Positions 7,861-16,559 of a stretch of DNA of 37,319 bases are shown here, piece by piece; the first letter of the stretch is position 1; each line of letters starts with the position of its first letter. Under the pieces are notes generated by a model, which was given only the letters and a program-made list of their open reading frames with translations, made no database searches and had not been told where the DNA came from. Source of the DNA: Kiritimatiellia bacterium. GTDB taxonomy: Bacteria > Verrucomicrobiota > Kiritimatiellia > SLAD01. The DNA lies in assembly GCA_007125875.1 (NCBI GenBank), contig SLCI01000114.1, positions 1-37,319 on the forward strand. The letters are read 5' to 3'. The position numbers and the translations under genes are program-made.

Positions 7861-10695
7861 TCGCAAGACGTCTTTGAGATAGCGACCCGTGTGCGATTTC
7901 GGGTTCTTGGCTAACTCTTCCGGTGTACCGCATCCGACCACATGGCCGCCACCGGTGCCCCCTTCCGGCCCCAGGTCGATTAGGTAATCCGCGGTCTTGA
8001 TCACATCAAGATTGTGCTCAATCACAATCACGGTGTTGCCCGCGTCGCGCAAACGGGTCAGCACGCCCAGTAAGCGATGGATATCGGCAAAATGTAAGCC
8101 GGTGGTCGGCTCATCAAGCAGATACAGCGTGTTGCCAGTATCACGTCGACTGAGCTCGGCCGACAACTTCATGCGCTGCGCTTCGCCACCTGACAGGGTG
8201 GTGGCCGACTGGCCCAACGACAGATAACCCAAACCCACATCATCAAGACTTTTCAATTTGCGTGCGATTTTGGGAATGTGCTCAAAGAATTCCAGCGCTT
8301 CCTCGATCGTCATATCGAGCACCTCCGCGATGCTCTTGCCGTGATAATGGACTTCCAGCGTTTCCCGGTTGTAGCGTTTGCCGCCGCATTGTTCACACGT
8401 CACGTAGACATCGGGCAGAAAATGCATCTCGATCTTGATGATGCCGTCGCCCTTGCAGGCCTCGCAGCGTCCGCCCTTTACGTTGAAGCTGAAGCGGCCC
8501 GGCCCGTACCCGCGCATTTTTGCCGCGGGTAACTGCGAAAACAAATCACGGATGAGTGAAAAGGTACCGGTGTATGTCGCCGGATTACTGCGGGGCGTGC
8601 GCCCGATCGGTGACTGATCGATCACAATCACCTTGTCGACTTTTTTGAGTCCATCAATCGACTGATGCTGACCGGGACGGTCCTTGGATTTAAAGAAGTG
8701 CTGAAAGAGAGCCTTTCGCAAGATGTCATCGACCAATGTGCTCTTCCCACTACCCGACACACCGGTAACACAGACAAACAGGCCGAGCGGGAATTTGACC
8801 GTAACGTTTTGGAGATTATTCGCTGCCGCCCCTTTGATGGTAACAAAACCATTCTTCGGCTTGTTGCGTTTAGCTGGGACTTCGATTTGCTCCCGCCCAG
8901 TCAAATACTGAGCTGTCAACGATCGCTCGTTTTTCAACAAGCCATCCAACTCACCGGCATACACGACCTCTCCACCATGCACACCAGCGCGTGGTCCCAA
9001 GTCGATAATGTAGTCCGACTCTTGGATGGTCTGCTCATCATGTTCGACCACAACCACAGTGTTTCCCAAGTCCCTCAGGTTCTGCAACGTCTGCAAGAGG
9101 CGCTCATTGTCACGTTGATGCAGCCCAATACTGGGTTCATCCAGGACATACAAGACGCCCACTAGACCTGCGCCGATTTGGGTTGCGAGTCGAATTCGTT
9201 GTGCTTCGCCACCCGAAAGTGTCCCGCTTTCTCGGTCTAACGTAAGGTAGCCTAACCCCACATTGATCAGGAAACGCAGGCGCTCACGGATCTCCTTGAG
9301 AATCTCGTTAGCGATTTGGGCGTCTTGAGAGGACAACTGCAATGAATCAAAGAATTCATGCGCATCCGTGATCGACATTCGACAGACATCCACAATCGAG
9401 CGACCGCCCACATAGCAGGATAGCGACTCTGCCTTCAGACGCGCACCGTCACAGGCCTTACAATGCTGTCGACTCATATAGCCGTGCAGTCGCTGTCGCG
9501 TGAACTCGCTGTCTGTCTCCTCCAAGCGCCGCTCGAGATTGGGGATCACACCCTCAAACGGTTTTTCATAACGATGATGTGCCCCACCCCGCCAAAATCC
9601 GAATTCGATTTCCTCGTCTTCCGAGCCATACAAAAGCACCTGCTGAAACGCCTTTGGCAATTTGTTTAACGGCGTATTCATACTGACGCCGTAGTGTTTG
9701 GCGAGCGCGCGCAGCAAGCCCTTGTAGTAAATGATCAAACGACGCCCACCGCGGCGCCAGGCGTGCACCGCGCCGTCATCAAGCGAAAGAGAGGGATCGG
9801 GAATCACGAGTGATTCGTCGAACACGAGCATGGTGCCGAGCCCATGACAGACCGAACACGCGCCATATGGACTATTGAATGAGAAATGGCGCGGCGTCAG
9901 CGTGTCGAAACTCAGGCCACACGGAATACAGGCGTTCCGCTCCGAGTAGAGCGTCTCCTGCCACTCGTTTTTGCCCTTCTCGGTTAAGGCAATCAACACA
10001 CCGTCCGCCGTGTGTAAGGCGGTCTCGACCGAATCGGTGAGTCGCGACCGCACCTTTTCGTCAATCATCAGACGATCAACCACCACTTCGATCGTGTGCA
10101 CCTTCTTCTTGTCCAGTTTGGGTACGTCATCAACTTCGTAAATGCCGCCATCAACCCGAACACGCACATAGCCTTGCTTGCGCACCGAGGCCAGCACTTC
10201 TTCGTGCTCACCTTTGCGCCCTTGAACCATCGGCGCCAACAACATCAGGCGGGTTTTGGCCGGCAGACGAAGCAATTGATCAACGATTTCTTCGGCGCTT
10301 TGGCGCGTGATTGCTTGACCGCATTTGGGGCAATGTGCCTGACCGATATTGGCATACAGCAGACGCAGGTAGTCGTGAATCTCAGTCGTCGTTGCGACGA
10401 TTGAGCGCGGATTCGACCCGGCCATCCGTTGCTCGATCGAAATCGCGGGAGAGAGCCCCTCGATGTAATCCACATCGGGTTTCTGCATCTGATCCAGAAA
10501 CTGTCGGGCATAAGCCGAAAGACTCTCTACGTATTTGCGTTGCCCTTCGGCGTACAGCGTATCAAAGGCCAAGGAAGATTTGCCCGATCCGCTCAGGCCG
10601 GTAATCGTAGTCAATCGGTTGCGTGGAATCTCAACCGATATGTTCTTGAGGTTGTGTTCCCGAGCGCCTGCAACGACAATCCATTCCGTACTCAT
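7855..10695 (-). CDS. uvrA: Excinuclease ABC subunit A
   Basis: Two ABC ATPase domains ([50 protein letters not shown]), Zn-finger CxxC motifs, two LSGGEAQR signatures. Confidence 0.98.
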   Translation of the reverse strand: MSTEWIVVAGAREHNLKNISVEIPRNRLTTITGLSGSGKSSLAFDTLYAEGQRKYVESLSAYARQFLDQMQKPDVDYIEGLSPAISIEQRMAGSNPRSIVATTTEIHDYLRLLYANIGQAHCPKCGQAITRQSAEEIVDQLLRLPAKTRLMLLAPMVQGRKGEHEEVLASVRKQGYVRVRVDGGIYEVDDVPKLDKKKVHTIEVVVDRLMIDEKVRSRLTDSVETALHTADGVLIALTEKGKNEWQETLYSERNACIPCGLSFDTLTPRHFSFNSPYGACSVCHGLGTMLVFDESLVIPDPSLSLDDGAVHAWRRGGRRLIIYYKGLLRALAKHYGVSMNTPLNKLPKAFQQVLLYGSEDEEIEFGFWRGGAHHRYEKPFEGVIPNLERRLEETDSEFTRQRLHGYMSRQHCKACDGARLKAESLSCYVGGRSIVDVCRMSITDAHEFFDSLQLSSQDAQIANEILKEIRERLRFLINVGLGYLTLDRESGTLSGGEAQRIRLATQIGAGLVGVLYVLDEPSIGLHQRDNERLLQTLQNLRDLGNTVVVVEHDEQTIQESDYIIDLGPRAGVHGGEVVYAGELDGLLKNERSLTAQYLTGREQIEVPAKRNKPKNGFVTIKGAAANNLQNVTVKFPLGLFVCVTGVSGSGKSTLVDDILRKALFQHFFKSKDRPGQHQSIDGLKKVDKVIVIDQSPIGRTPRSNPATYTGTFSLIRDLFSQLPAAKMRGYGPGRFSFNVKGGRCEACKGDGIIKIEMHFLPDVYVTCEQCGGKRYNRETLEVHYHGKSIAEVLDMTIEEALEFFEHIPKIARKLKSLDDVGLGYLSLGQSATTLSGGEAQRMKLSAELSRRDTGNTLYLLDEPTTGLHFADIHRLLGVLTRLRDAGNTVIVIEHNLDVIKTADYLIDLGPEGGTGGGHVVGCGTPEELAKNPKSHTGRYLKDVLRR

Positions 10696-11468
10696 AAACG
10701 ATATTCAGTCATCAATCGCTTCTCGGTTTCGCCTTCAACAATGGCAGCCCGGACTTCGACAAAAGGAACCAAGGAAGAATTGTGCAACTTTTTACGCAAA
10801 AGATTATCCATTTGGAAAATACCGGCGGAGTTATGCAACTCGACATCAATCCGTACAGGACGCTCTTCCCCCTTTTTGATATTCACGGCTTTCACCGCCA
10901 ACGCGGATACAGAGTGAATATTAACTTGGCCGGAATCAAAGGGAATCCGCGAGCGCCCTTCCGTCATATCCAAGGCATCGCCCAGCTTTACGCAACCTGC
11001 TTCAATCGTCAGACAACGCTGATCGGAATTATGCGCAATAATGGCATGCAGCACTTCAGCGACCATCGCCGTCAATTGCGGTTCAGGGTAAATGGAGGCT
11101 AGCAATTGCCGCGCCTTCGGATAGGCAATGATCAAACTGTAGCGTTCATGGTCATCGCGATGAATGGATATACCGACATCATGCAATGCGGAAGCCAATA
11201 CCACGATCACTTCGGCATCCTCCGTCGTCAAGCCGTGATCTTTCACCGCACTGGGAGTGACACCGCCGGAAATCAGCAACCGCAACACGCGCAGTGCCGC
11301 GTTCGTGATAATCCGAATGTGTACTTCGCCGTGATCGCTGATACCAAAACGATCCACAGCATTTACATTCGCGGATTTCCACAGTTGATTCAGCTCTGCA
11401 TCGGAATCAATCAATTCAAGTAATCGTTTGAGCTTGTCGTTATCCTTTACGGGAACTTTTAAAGACAT
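10692..11468 (-). CDS. HD domain phosphohydrolase
   Basis: H...HD...H...D pattern ([37 protein letters not shown]); overlaps the uvrA start by 4 bp. The ORF extends to 11489; MSLKVPV start preferred. Confidence 0.8.
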   Translation of the reverse strand: MSLKVPVKDNDKLKRLLELIDSDAELNQLWKSANVNAVDRFGISDHGEVHIRIITNAALRVLRLLISGGVTPSAVKDHGLTTEDAEVIVVLASALHDVGISIHRDDHERYSLIIAYPKARQLLASIYPEPQLTAMVAEVLHAIIAHNSDQRCLTIEAGCVKLGDALDMTEGRSRIPFDSGQVNIHSVSALAVKAVNIKKGEERPVRIDVELHNSAGIFQMDNLLRKKLHNSSLVPFVEVRAAIVEGETEKRLMTEYRL

Positions 11469-11492
11469 AATACCATCCTCAATAATCAATCA

Positions 11493-12929
11493 TCACGTCG
11501 GTGTATCTTTCGGAACGGCCAACGTACCATTATGGAACTCAATCACATGGCCTTTCTCAAGCAGCCAAGTGAGCGGTTGCAAGACCTCCCCCATCTGTTC
11601 AGGATGCTCACTGGTACCGGGCCGAATACCCTCCAATAACTCGGTCCGGCGACAACCGGGATGCGCTTTCAGCCAGATCAGGATTTCGCGAATCACCTCA
11701 ATTACGCGACTCGGATCAACGGGCTTTGGTTCTACGGCTGTCACGAAGAAAGAGCCGTCCGTTGTTTCGAACAAATGCAGCCCCATACGTCGAAATGCCC
11801 CTTTTAGGGCACGGACCAGGGTGACAGGGAAACGTTGTTCTCGCTGCCATGCAGCACGTAGAACACGAATGAAACGCTGATCGGACAAATCGCGACTGTT
11901 TTTACCCGAAATCACGCTACGATGAACGACTTTCACATTACGAGAAACGACCTGCTCAGCGACGTAGGCGCGCGCTGCAGCCAAGTCTATTGGCTCCGCG
12001 GGCTCTTCCGATTCTTCATTTTTCAAACGGTACACGGTATCTTGCCGACACTCGGTCTTCCATTGTTCCACCAGCTCCGGATCACGAATGGTTTCGATCT
12101 CCCGTCGATAAGCGTCAATCTGTATGTGGGGAAAACGGGTGCGATGCAGCTCGTCTAGCTTCTCATTGTAGCCGTGATAATTTGGTGGGCCCAACAACAC
12201 ACCACTCAGTCGGCAGCGCGCCACGCAGACGAAATTACCGGCTGGCGGCTCTTTCTCGACCGTCTCAGCATCGAATAGCTGGTTCAATGCTTCTTGAGCA
12301 ACGGCTTGCTCGGCCGCTCCGCGCGACGTGAACACATGTCCCGAAAGCCTCGATTCGTACCACTCCAAGACATAGACTCCACCGGTCTTTTTATTCGCCT
12401 CAATCTTCACCAGATGCCACTCCGGCTTGTTAAGAAACATGTGAGCCAATTCAGGCAATGGGAACGCATGTTTGGCTGCACGGATGTCGCTCGCCATTGT
12501 GGCTAACCGGTCTTGTTCCGGCAGGAACGCCACTTGCACGGGTAAAGGTGGTTCAGGCTTTCTGTGCGGTGGCCGGCCACCGCGATCTTGTGGTCGCCCA
12601 TCGTGTCGCGGCCCGCGATTCTGACGATCGGCAGTACGCGCATCGCCCCCGCGCCCTTCCGGACGGCGCTGTCCAGCACGCTGCGGCTGACGATCACCCG
12701 GCGATCTGCGCTCCCGGCGATCTCGACGATCCGCACCCCCAGGGCGACGATCGAAACGTCCCTGCTTTCGGCCCCGACGTTCGCTTGTTTCGCCGCTAAA
12801 ATCACCGTACGGATCCTTGGCCGGCGGTTTCCGTGCCCAAGCAGGAACGAAATTTAAATCCAGCACCAGCGAGGATACGCCAGGCTCACGCGGTCCACCG
12901 GACTGCTCTTTTTTATCTTCGTTCTGCAT
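11493..12929 (-). CDS. Uncharacterised protein: Arg/Gly/Asp-rich low-complexity N-terminal region and folded C-terminus (possible winged helix)
   Basis: 478-aa ORF; residues about 50-128 are RRDRRERRSPGDRQPQRAGQRRPEGRGG-type; C-terminal IREILIWLKAHPGCRRTELLEGIRP resembles a helix-turn-helix. Confidence 0.75.
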   Translation of the reverse strand: MQNEDKKEQSGGPREPGVSSLVLDLNFVPAWARKPPAKDPYGDFSGETSERRGRKQGRFDRRPGGADRRDRRERRSPGDRQPQRAGQRRPEGRGGDARTADRQNRGPRHDGRPQDRGGRPPHRKPEPPLPVQVAFLPEQDRLATMASDIRAAKHAFPLPELAHMFLNKPEWHLVKIEANKKTGGVYVLEWYESRLSGHVFTSRGAAEQAVAQEALNQLFDAETVEKEPPAGNFVCVARCRLSGVLLGPPNYHGYNEKLDELHRTRFPHIQIDAYRREIETIRDPELVEQWKTECRQDTVYRLKNEESEEPAEPIDLAAARAYVAEQVVSRNVKVVHRSVISGKNSRDLSDQRFIRVLRAAWQREQRFPVTLVRALKGAFRRMGLHLFETTDGSFFVTAVEPKPVDPSRVIEVIREILIWLKAHPGCRRTELLEGIRPGTSEHPEQMGEVLQPLTWLLEKGHVIEFHNGTLAVPKDTPT

Positions 12930-12951
12930 AAGACACTCGTATTCTTCCTGT

Positions 12952-12982
12952 TTGGTCTGCTGGAGATTTGGTGTACTATAAT
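12952..12982 (+). promoter_or_regulatory. Candidate promoter for the 13042 gene
   Basis: TATAAT at 12977-12982 with TTGGTC at 12952-12957 (19-bp spacer, suboptimal). Confidence 0.4.
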
Positions 12983-13041
12983 CGACTCAGACAACAGATT
13001 GCACGCGATATCTACGTCGCACAGAATGGAACAAGCTAACG

Positions 13042-14775
13042 ATGAATAAAGCCGACTCACAGGCTCCGCAAGAAGCCGAGAAATACTCTTCAGCCATCAC
13101 GCTCTCCGATATGGAGATTTTCATCTTTCCTGAGCTGCTCTACAGCCTTTTGCTGGCCAACATCATGTCACCCCGCATCTGGGCTTGGCGCAGTCATCCA
13201 TGGTTTGATGGCCTCGAAAAGATGAATCCGTACCGTCGCATTCTGCGACTCAAGCAGTTCATCATGGACCAGTACGAGTTCAACCTTGATCTCGACACGT
13301 GGGGCTTAACCGACAAAGAGCGTGAGCTAGCACGTTTTCGCGGCATCGTGGACGAAGATACGCTACGTCAAAGTAATGCGCTGTTCGGTTACGAGGGCGA
13401 TAAGTATTATTTTGATATCGATATCCGCCGCCATTTCGGACTCGATAAGTACACCTCGGACATTATCCCCTACTGGAAGACCGAAACGATCGAAGCGATG
13501 GATGCCTTCCAGTTTCGAGAAGGCTATCGGCAAGGCGCGGGAGAATGCGTCTCACTTTCGACCTTGTATGCGGCCGCCCTCTTCGTCGTGGCAGGCATTC
13601 CACTAGAAGACATTTATCTGATTGCTACGCCGCTTCACTCACAGAACTTCGTGGATGTTAAAGAAGGGATTCTGACCAACAACCGTCGCATCGTCACCAA
13701 GAACATGTGGTTCAATGGCACCGAGCTTACATATAAAGCGCAGCGTGCGATCCGAAATGAGCAAATTACAATTGTGGCACATAACAGTGGCTACATCCAT
13801 TCGGTCTATCCCGAAGCCTCTATTGCCCCCGACGCATACAAGCAATTTCAACAGCGTCTGAATGCGTTTCTCGTAACGGAAATTAACGCTGAAATCATGG
13901 CCAACTTCTTGCGGCAGGAGAGCCAGTTGCAAAGCTGCTTCCAAGTGATGGGCCAATGCCATGGCAAGACTCGATATATTCCGGCCGAGCGCCTTTATGC
14001 CTATGAGCACAATAGTCCCTACCGAGTCAGCGATCATACGCGTGACAAGCTCATCTGCGAGATTGACGAGGACGAATTCTATCCTGACCCCATACCGGGC
14101 CGGGTCGCCATGCATATGTTCGAGGACTTCTTCAAGAAAAACAAAATTAATTTATCTAAGCCTGAAGATCTTGAACGGTTACGCTCCCAATTCGTCTGCA
14201 ATAATTCGCATAGCGATGAGATTTTGGAAAAATTGATCGATTTTTGCAGGATCGCGCCCAGATATCCGGATGCGGAGACGGCCAAGACATTCGTCACACG
14301 CCCACACATCGCGTTGACTCCCGACCTGGATCGACACGAAGTCATCGACTATCTGGAGTCCATTCGCTCTTCGCATCCGATCGCCGATTTAGCGTTCTAC
14401 GCCTATCGTGATATGAATCGCTGCGACTGGGGCCCTTTCCTGAAGGCCGCGCTAGAGCGTAACCCTGTTTGTATCGAGAGCACACAATCGCTCGATGATA
14501 AGGCAGTGATTGATCGGCTTACACAACTGGAAGAGCATTCGATTTATGATGGGCCGCGTCTCGCGCAACCTGACGAGGTGTGGAATTTTCAGCGCGGTGA
14601 TGGATTGGAGAAAGCATTGACACTGGCGACCATTTGGAAGAGCCGGCATCCGAACGACATCATTATTTTGAATGTATCGAATGACGTGGCCTCGTTGAAG
14701 TACGGCCATCAAGAGTCCACCTGGCCGACCAGCAAAGAACTGACGTACGAGGCCGTGTTGACCGGTGATGCATAA
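13042..14775 (+). CDS. Uncharacterised 577-aa protein with a transglutaminase-like (papain-fold) core
   Basis: GAGECVSLSTLYAAALFVVAGIPLEDIYLIATPLHSQNFVDV resembles a transglutaminase-like Cys...His...Asp core (C169, H199, D205). Confidence 0.7.
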   Translation: MNKADSQAPQEAEKYSSAITLSDMEIFIFPELLYSLLLANIMSPRIWAWRSHPWFDGLEKMNPYRRILRLKQFIMDQYEFNLDLDTWGLTDKERELARFRGIVDEDTLRQSNALFGYEGDKYYFDIDIRRHFGLDKYTSDIIPYWKTETIEAMDAFQFREGYRQGAGECVSLSTLYAAALFVVAGIPLEDIYLIATPLHSQNFVDVKEGILTNNRRIVTKNMWFNGTELTYKAQRAIRNEQITIVAHNSGYIHSVYPEASIAPDAYKQFQQRLNAFLVTEINAEIMANFLRQESQLQSCFQVMGQCHGKTRYIPAERLYAYEHNSPYRVSDHTRDKLICEIDEDEFYPDPIPGRVAMHMFEDFFKKNKINLSKPEDLERLRSQFVCNNSHSDEILEKLIDFCRIAPRYPDAETAKTFVTRPHIALTPDLDRHEVIDYLESIRSSHPIADLAFYAYRDMNRCDWGPFLKAALERNPVCIESTQSLDDKAVIDRLTQLEEHSIYDGPRLAQPDEVWNFQRGDGLEKALTLATIWKSRHPNDIIILNVSNDVASLKYGHQESTWPTSKELTYEAVLTGDA

Positions 14776-14805
14776 GATCGGCTTCCACTGCTTTTCGGTC
14801 CATTC

Positions 14806-14880
14806 TCCTCCGACATGACGGAGCACGTCCCTCCGCAATGCTTCTGCAGTAACTGGCTTTGCTTAAGGTGTACCGGAGGG
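14806..14880. repeat. Small element with inverted ends (TCCTCCG ... CGGAGGG) and an internal hairpin
   Basis: CTCCG-ACATGA-CGGAG hairpin inside CCTCCGACATGACGGAGCACGTCCCTCCG (14807-14835); reverse complement resembles GGAGGGTCGAGCTCCGCGAGACCGG in the 1-190 repeat. Confidence 0.5.
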
Positions 14881-14949
14881 GCAACCTTCCTAGGCTGTCT
14901 CAAAACCAGCTCGTCCCACCTCACAATAGTTAAGTCGCGTCCCAGTGTG

Positions 14950-15070
14950 GTAGGGCGAATCCTCTGGATGAGCCGTGAGCATGATCCGAGCGTGGGCAGA
15001 TTCTGGTCTTGCACCTACTCCAGCGGCTCGGCGAGACCCGCCGGAGGACGGGCAGGCAGCCTCGCCTTAC
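14950..15070 (+). repeat. 121-bp MITE-like element, copy A
   Basis: GTAGGGCGA...TCGCCTTAC ends (8/9 inverted match); near-identical to the reverse complement of 19320-19440 at both ends. Confidence 0.85.
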
Positions 15071-15119
15071 CGCTGTTTCATGGTATAGGTGAAGCGCACT
15101 CCAAAATCCAGGATGAGCC

Positions 15120-15164
15120 GGGGTTGTGAGACCCCCTCTTCCGCCTCCGCCAAGGCTACGGCGG
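15120..15164. repeat. Two small adjacent hairpins
   Basis: GGGGT-TGTGAG-ACCCC (15120-15135) and CCGCC-AAGGCTAC-GGCGG (15147-15164). Confidence 0.5.
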
Positions 15165-15222
15165 ATAGGCTGTGTTGCCCTGAGAATGTACAGAATCATT
15201 AAAGCAACTGGGATGAGAGCCA

Positions 15223-15726
15223 CTATAGTTTTTTTGCCTTCGCAAGTCCCAGTCGGCTTTGATGCAAATGGCTGATCGCCAAGGCCAGTGCATCGGCGGC
15301 GTCGTCGGGTGGCTCTTCGTCGAGCGATAGCAACACCTTGATCATGCGTGCAATTTGTTCCTTGTGGGCATTGCCATTGCCCACCACGGCCTGCTTCACG
15401 GATCTGGGGGAATACTCAAAGATTTCAAGCTTGTGCAAAGCGCATACGGCCAGCACAACTCCGCGCGCTTGCCCTAAGGTCACAGCGGTACGAACATTTT
15501 TGCTGAAAAAGATCCCTTCAATCGCAACGACATCGGGTTTATCCCGCAGGATAAATTGCTCCATCTCGCGGTATAGATGCGCCAACGATTCACTGTGCGA
15601 GCGCGAAGCAGGGTTCCGGATTCGATCCCAGCTAATACACTGGTAGGAAGAGCCGCGGGCTTCGACCACACCTACGCCGGAAGATCGTAGCGACGTATCA
15701 ACGCCCAATACGCGTTGATCAGGCAT
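15223..15726 (-). CDS. ruvC: Crossover junction endodeoxyribonuclease RuvC
   Basis: RVLGVDTSLRSSGVGVVE, VAIEGIFFSKNVRTAVTLGQARGV, DDAADALALAISH; start MPDQRV at 15726. Confidence 0.95.
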   Translation of the reverse strand: MPDQRVLGVDTSLRSSGVGVVEARGSSYQCISWDRIRNPASRSHSESLAHLYREMEQFILRDKPDVVAIEGIFFSKNVRTAVTLGQARGVVLAVCALHKLEIFEYSPRSVKQAVVGNGNAHKEQIARMIKVLLSLDEEPPDDAADALALAISHLHQSRLGLAKAKKL

Positions 15727-16483
15727 CCTCGTCCTTTTCAATCGCCTCTAAGAGCTCATCGGAGATATCAAAATTTGAGTAGACGTTCTGAACATCATCC
15801 AAATCTTCGAGCATTTCGACAAAGCGCAGCAAGGCCTTCGCTTGCGCCAAATCCGTAACGGGCATGTAACTCTCCGGCAGTAGCGTGAGATCGGAATTTT
15901 GCACCGGGATCTCTTTCGACTCCAGCGCCCCTAACACTTCGGTGTAGGCTGAAGGATCCGTGATGATCTGGAAATAGTCGCCCTCGTTGGTCAACTCTTC
16001 TGCACCGCTTTCGAGGGCAAGTTCCAGCAGCTCATCCTCCTTCGCCGCCTCGGTCGAGACTTCGATCAAGCCCTTGCGATTAAAGGTACGCGTCACACTG
16101 CCCTGTCCAGCGAGGCTGCCGTTATTTTTTGTGAATGCATGCCGGATGTCAGCGGCTGAACGATTCCGGTTATCGGTTAAAGCTTGAGCAATAATGGCGA
16201 TGCCGCCAGCGGCATAGCCCTCATACATGATCTCCTCCATTTGCTCGCCTTCGAGCTCACCGGTGCCCTTCTTGATCGCCCGATCGATATTGTCTGCCGG
16301 CATGTTTACAGATCGAGCCTTCTGCACGAGCGTGCGCAAGGTGATGTTAGCGGCCGGATCACCACCGCCTTGACGCGCGGCAACGGTCATTTCCTTGGCG
16401 ATCTTGCTGAATACCTTACCGCGCTTTGCGTCCGCAGCCGCCTTCTTGTGCTTAATCGTTGACCATTTGCTATGTCCACTCAT
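15719..16483 (-). CDS. yebC: YebC/PmpR family transcriptional regulator / translation factor
   Basis: MSGHSKWSTIKHKKAAADAKRGKVFSKIAKEM and MYEGYAAGGIAIIAQALTDNRNR. Confidence 0.96.
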   Translation of the reverse strand: MSGHSKWSTIKHKKAAADAKRGKVFSKIAKEMTVAARQGGGDPAANITLRTLVQKARSVNMPADNIDRAIKKGTGELEGEQMEEIMYEGYAAGGIAIIAQALTDNRNRSAADIRHAFTKNNGSLAGQGSVTRTFNRKGLIEVSTEAAKEDELLELALESGAEELTNEGDYFQIITDPSAYTEVLGALESKEIPVQNSDLTLLPESYMPVTDLAQAKALLRFVEMLEDLDDVQNVYSNFDISDELLEAIEKDEDA

Positions 16484-16559
16484 ATCCGACCTCTCTATCC
16501 CAGCAAGAGTCGAGGCAGATCGTACTGACCTGCCTCGCTCAGCGAATCATTGGATGTTC

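Noticed and set aside
12564-12857. Plus-strand ORF opposite the RG-rich region
   Set aside because: Open frame is a by-product of GC-rich low-complexity coding on the other strand.
14930-15223. 97-aa minus-strand ORF sharing RGCLPVLRRVSPSRWSR with the 19-kb ORF
   Set aside because: The shared peptide is explained by the duplicated 121-bp DNA element, not by a protein family.
15180-15235. Intrinsic terminator using the TTTTTTT run near the ruvC stop
   Set aside because: No convincing GC-rich stem immediately precedes the T run on the plus strand.
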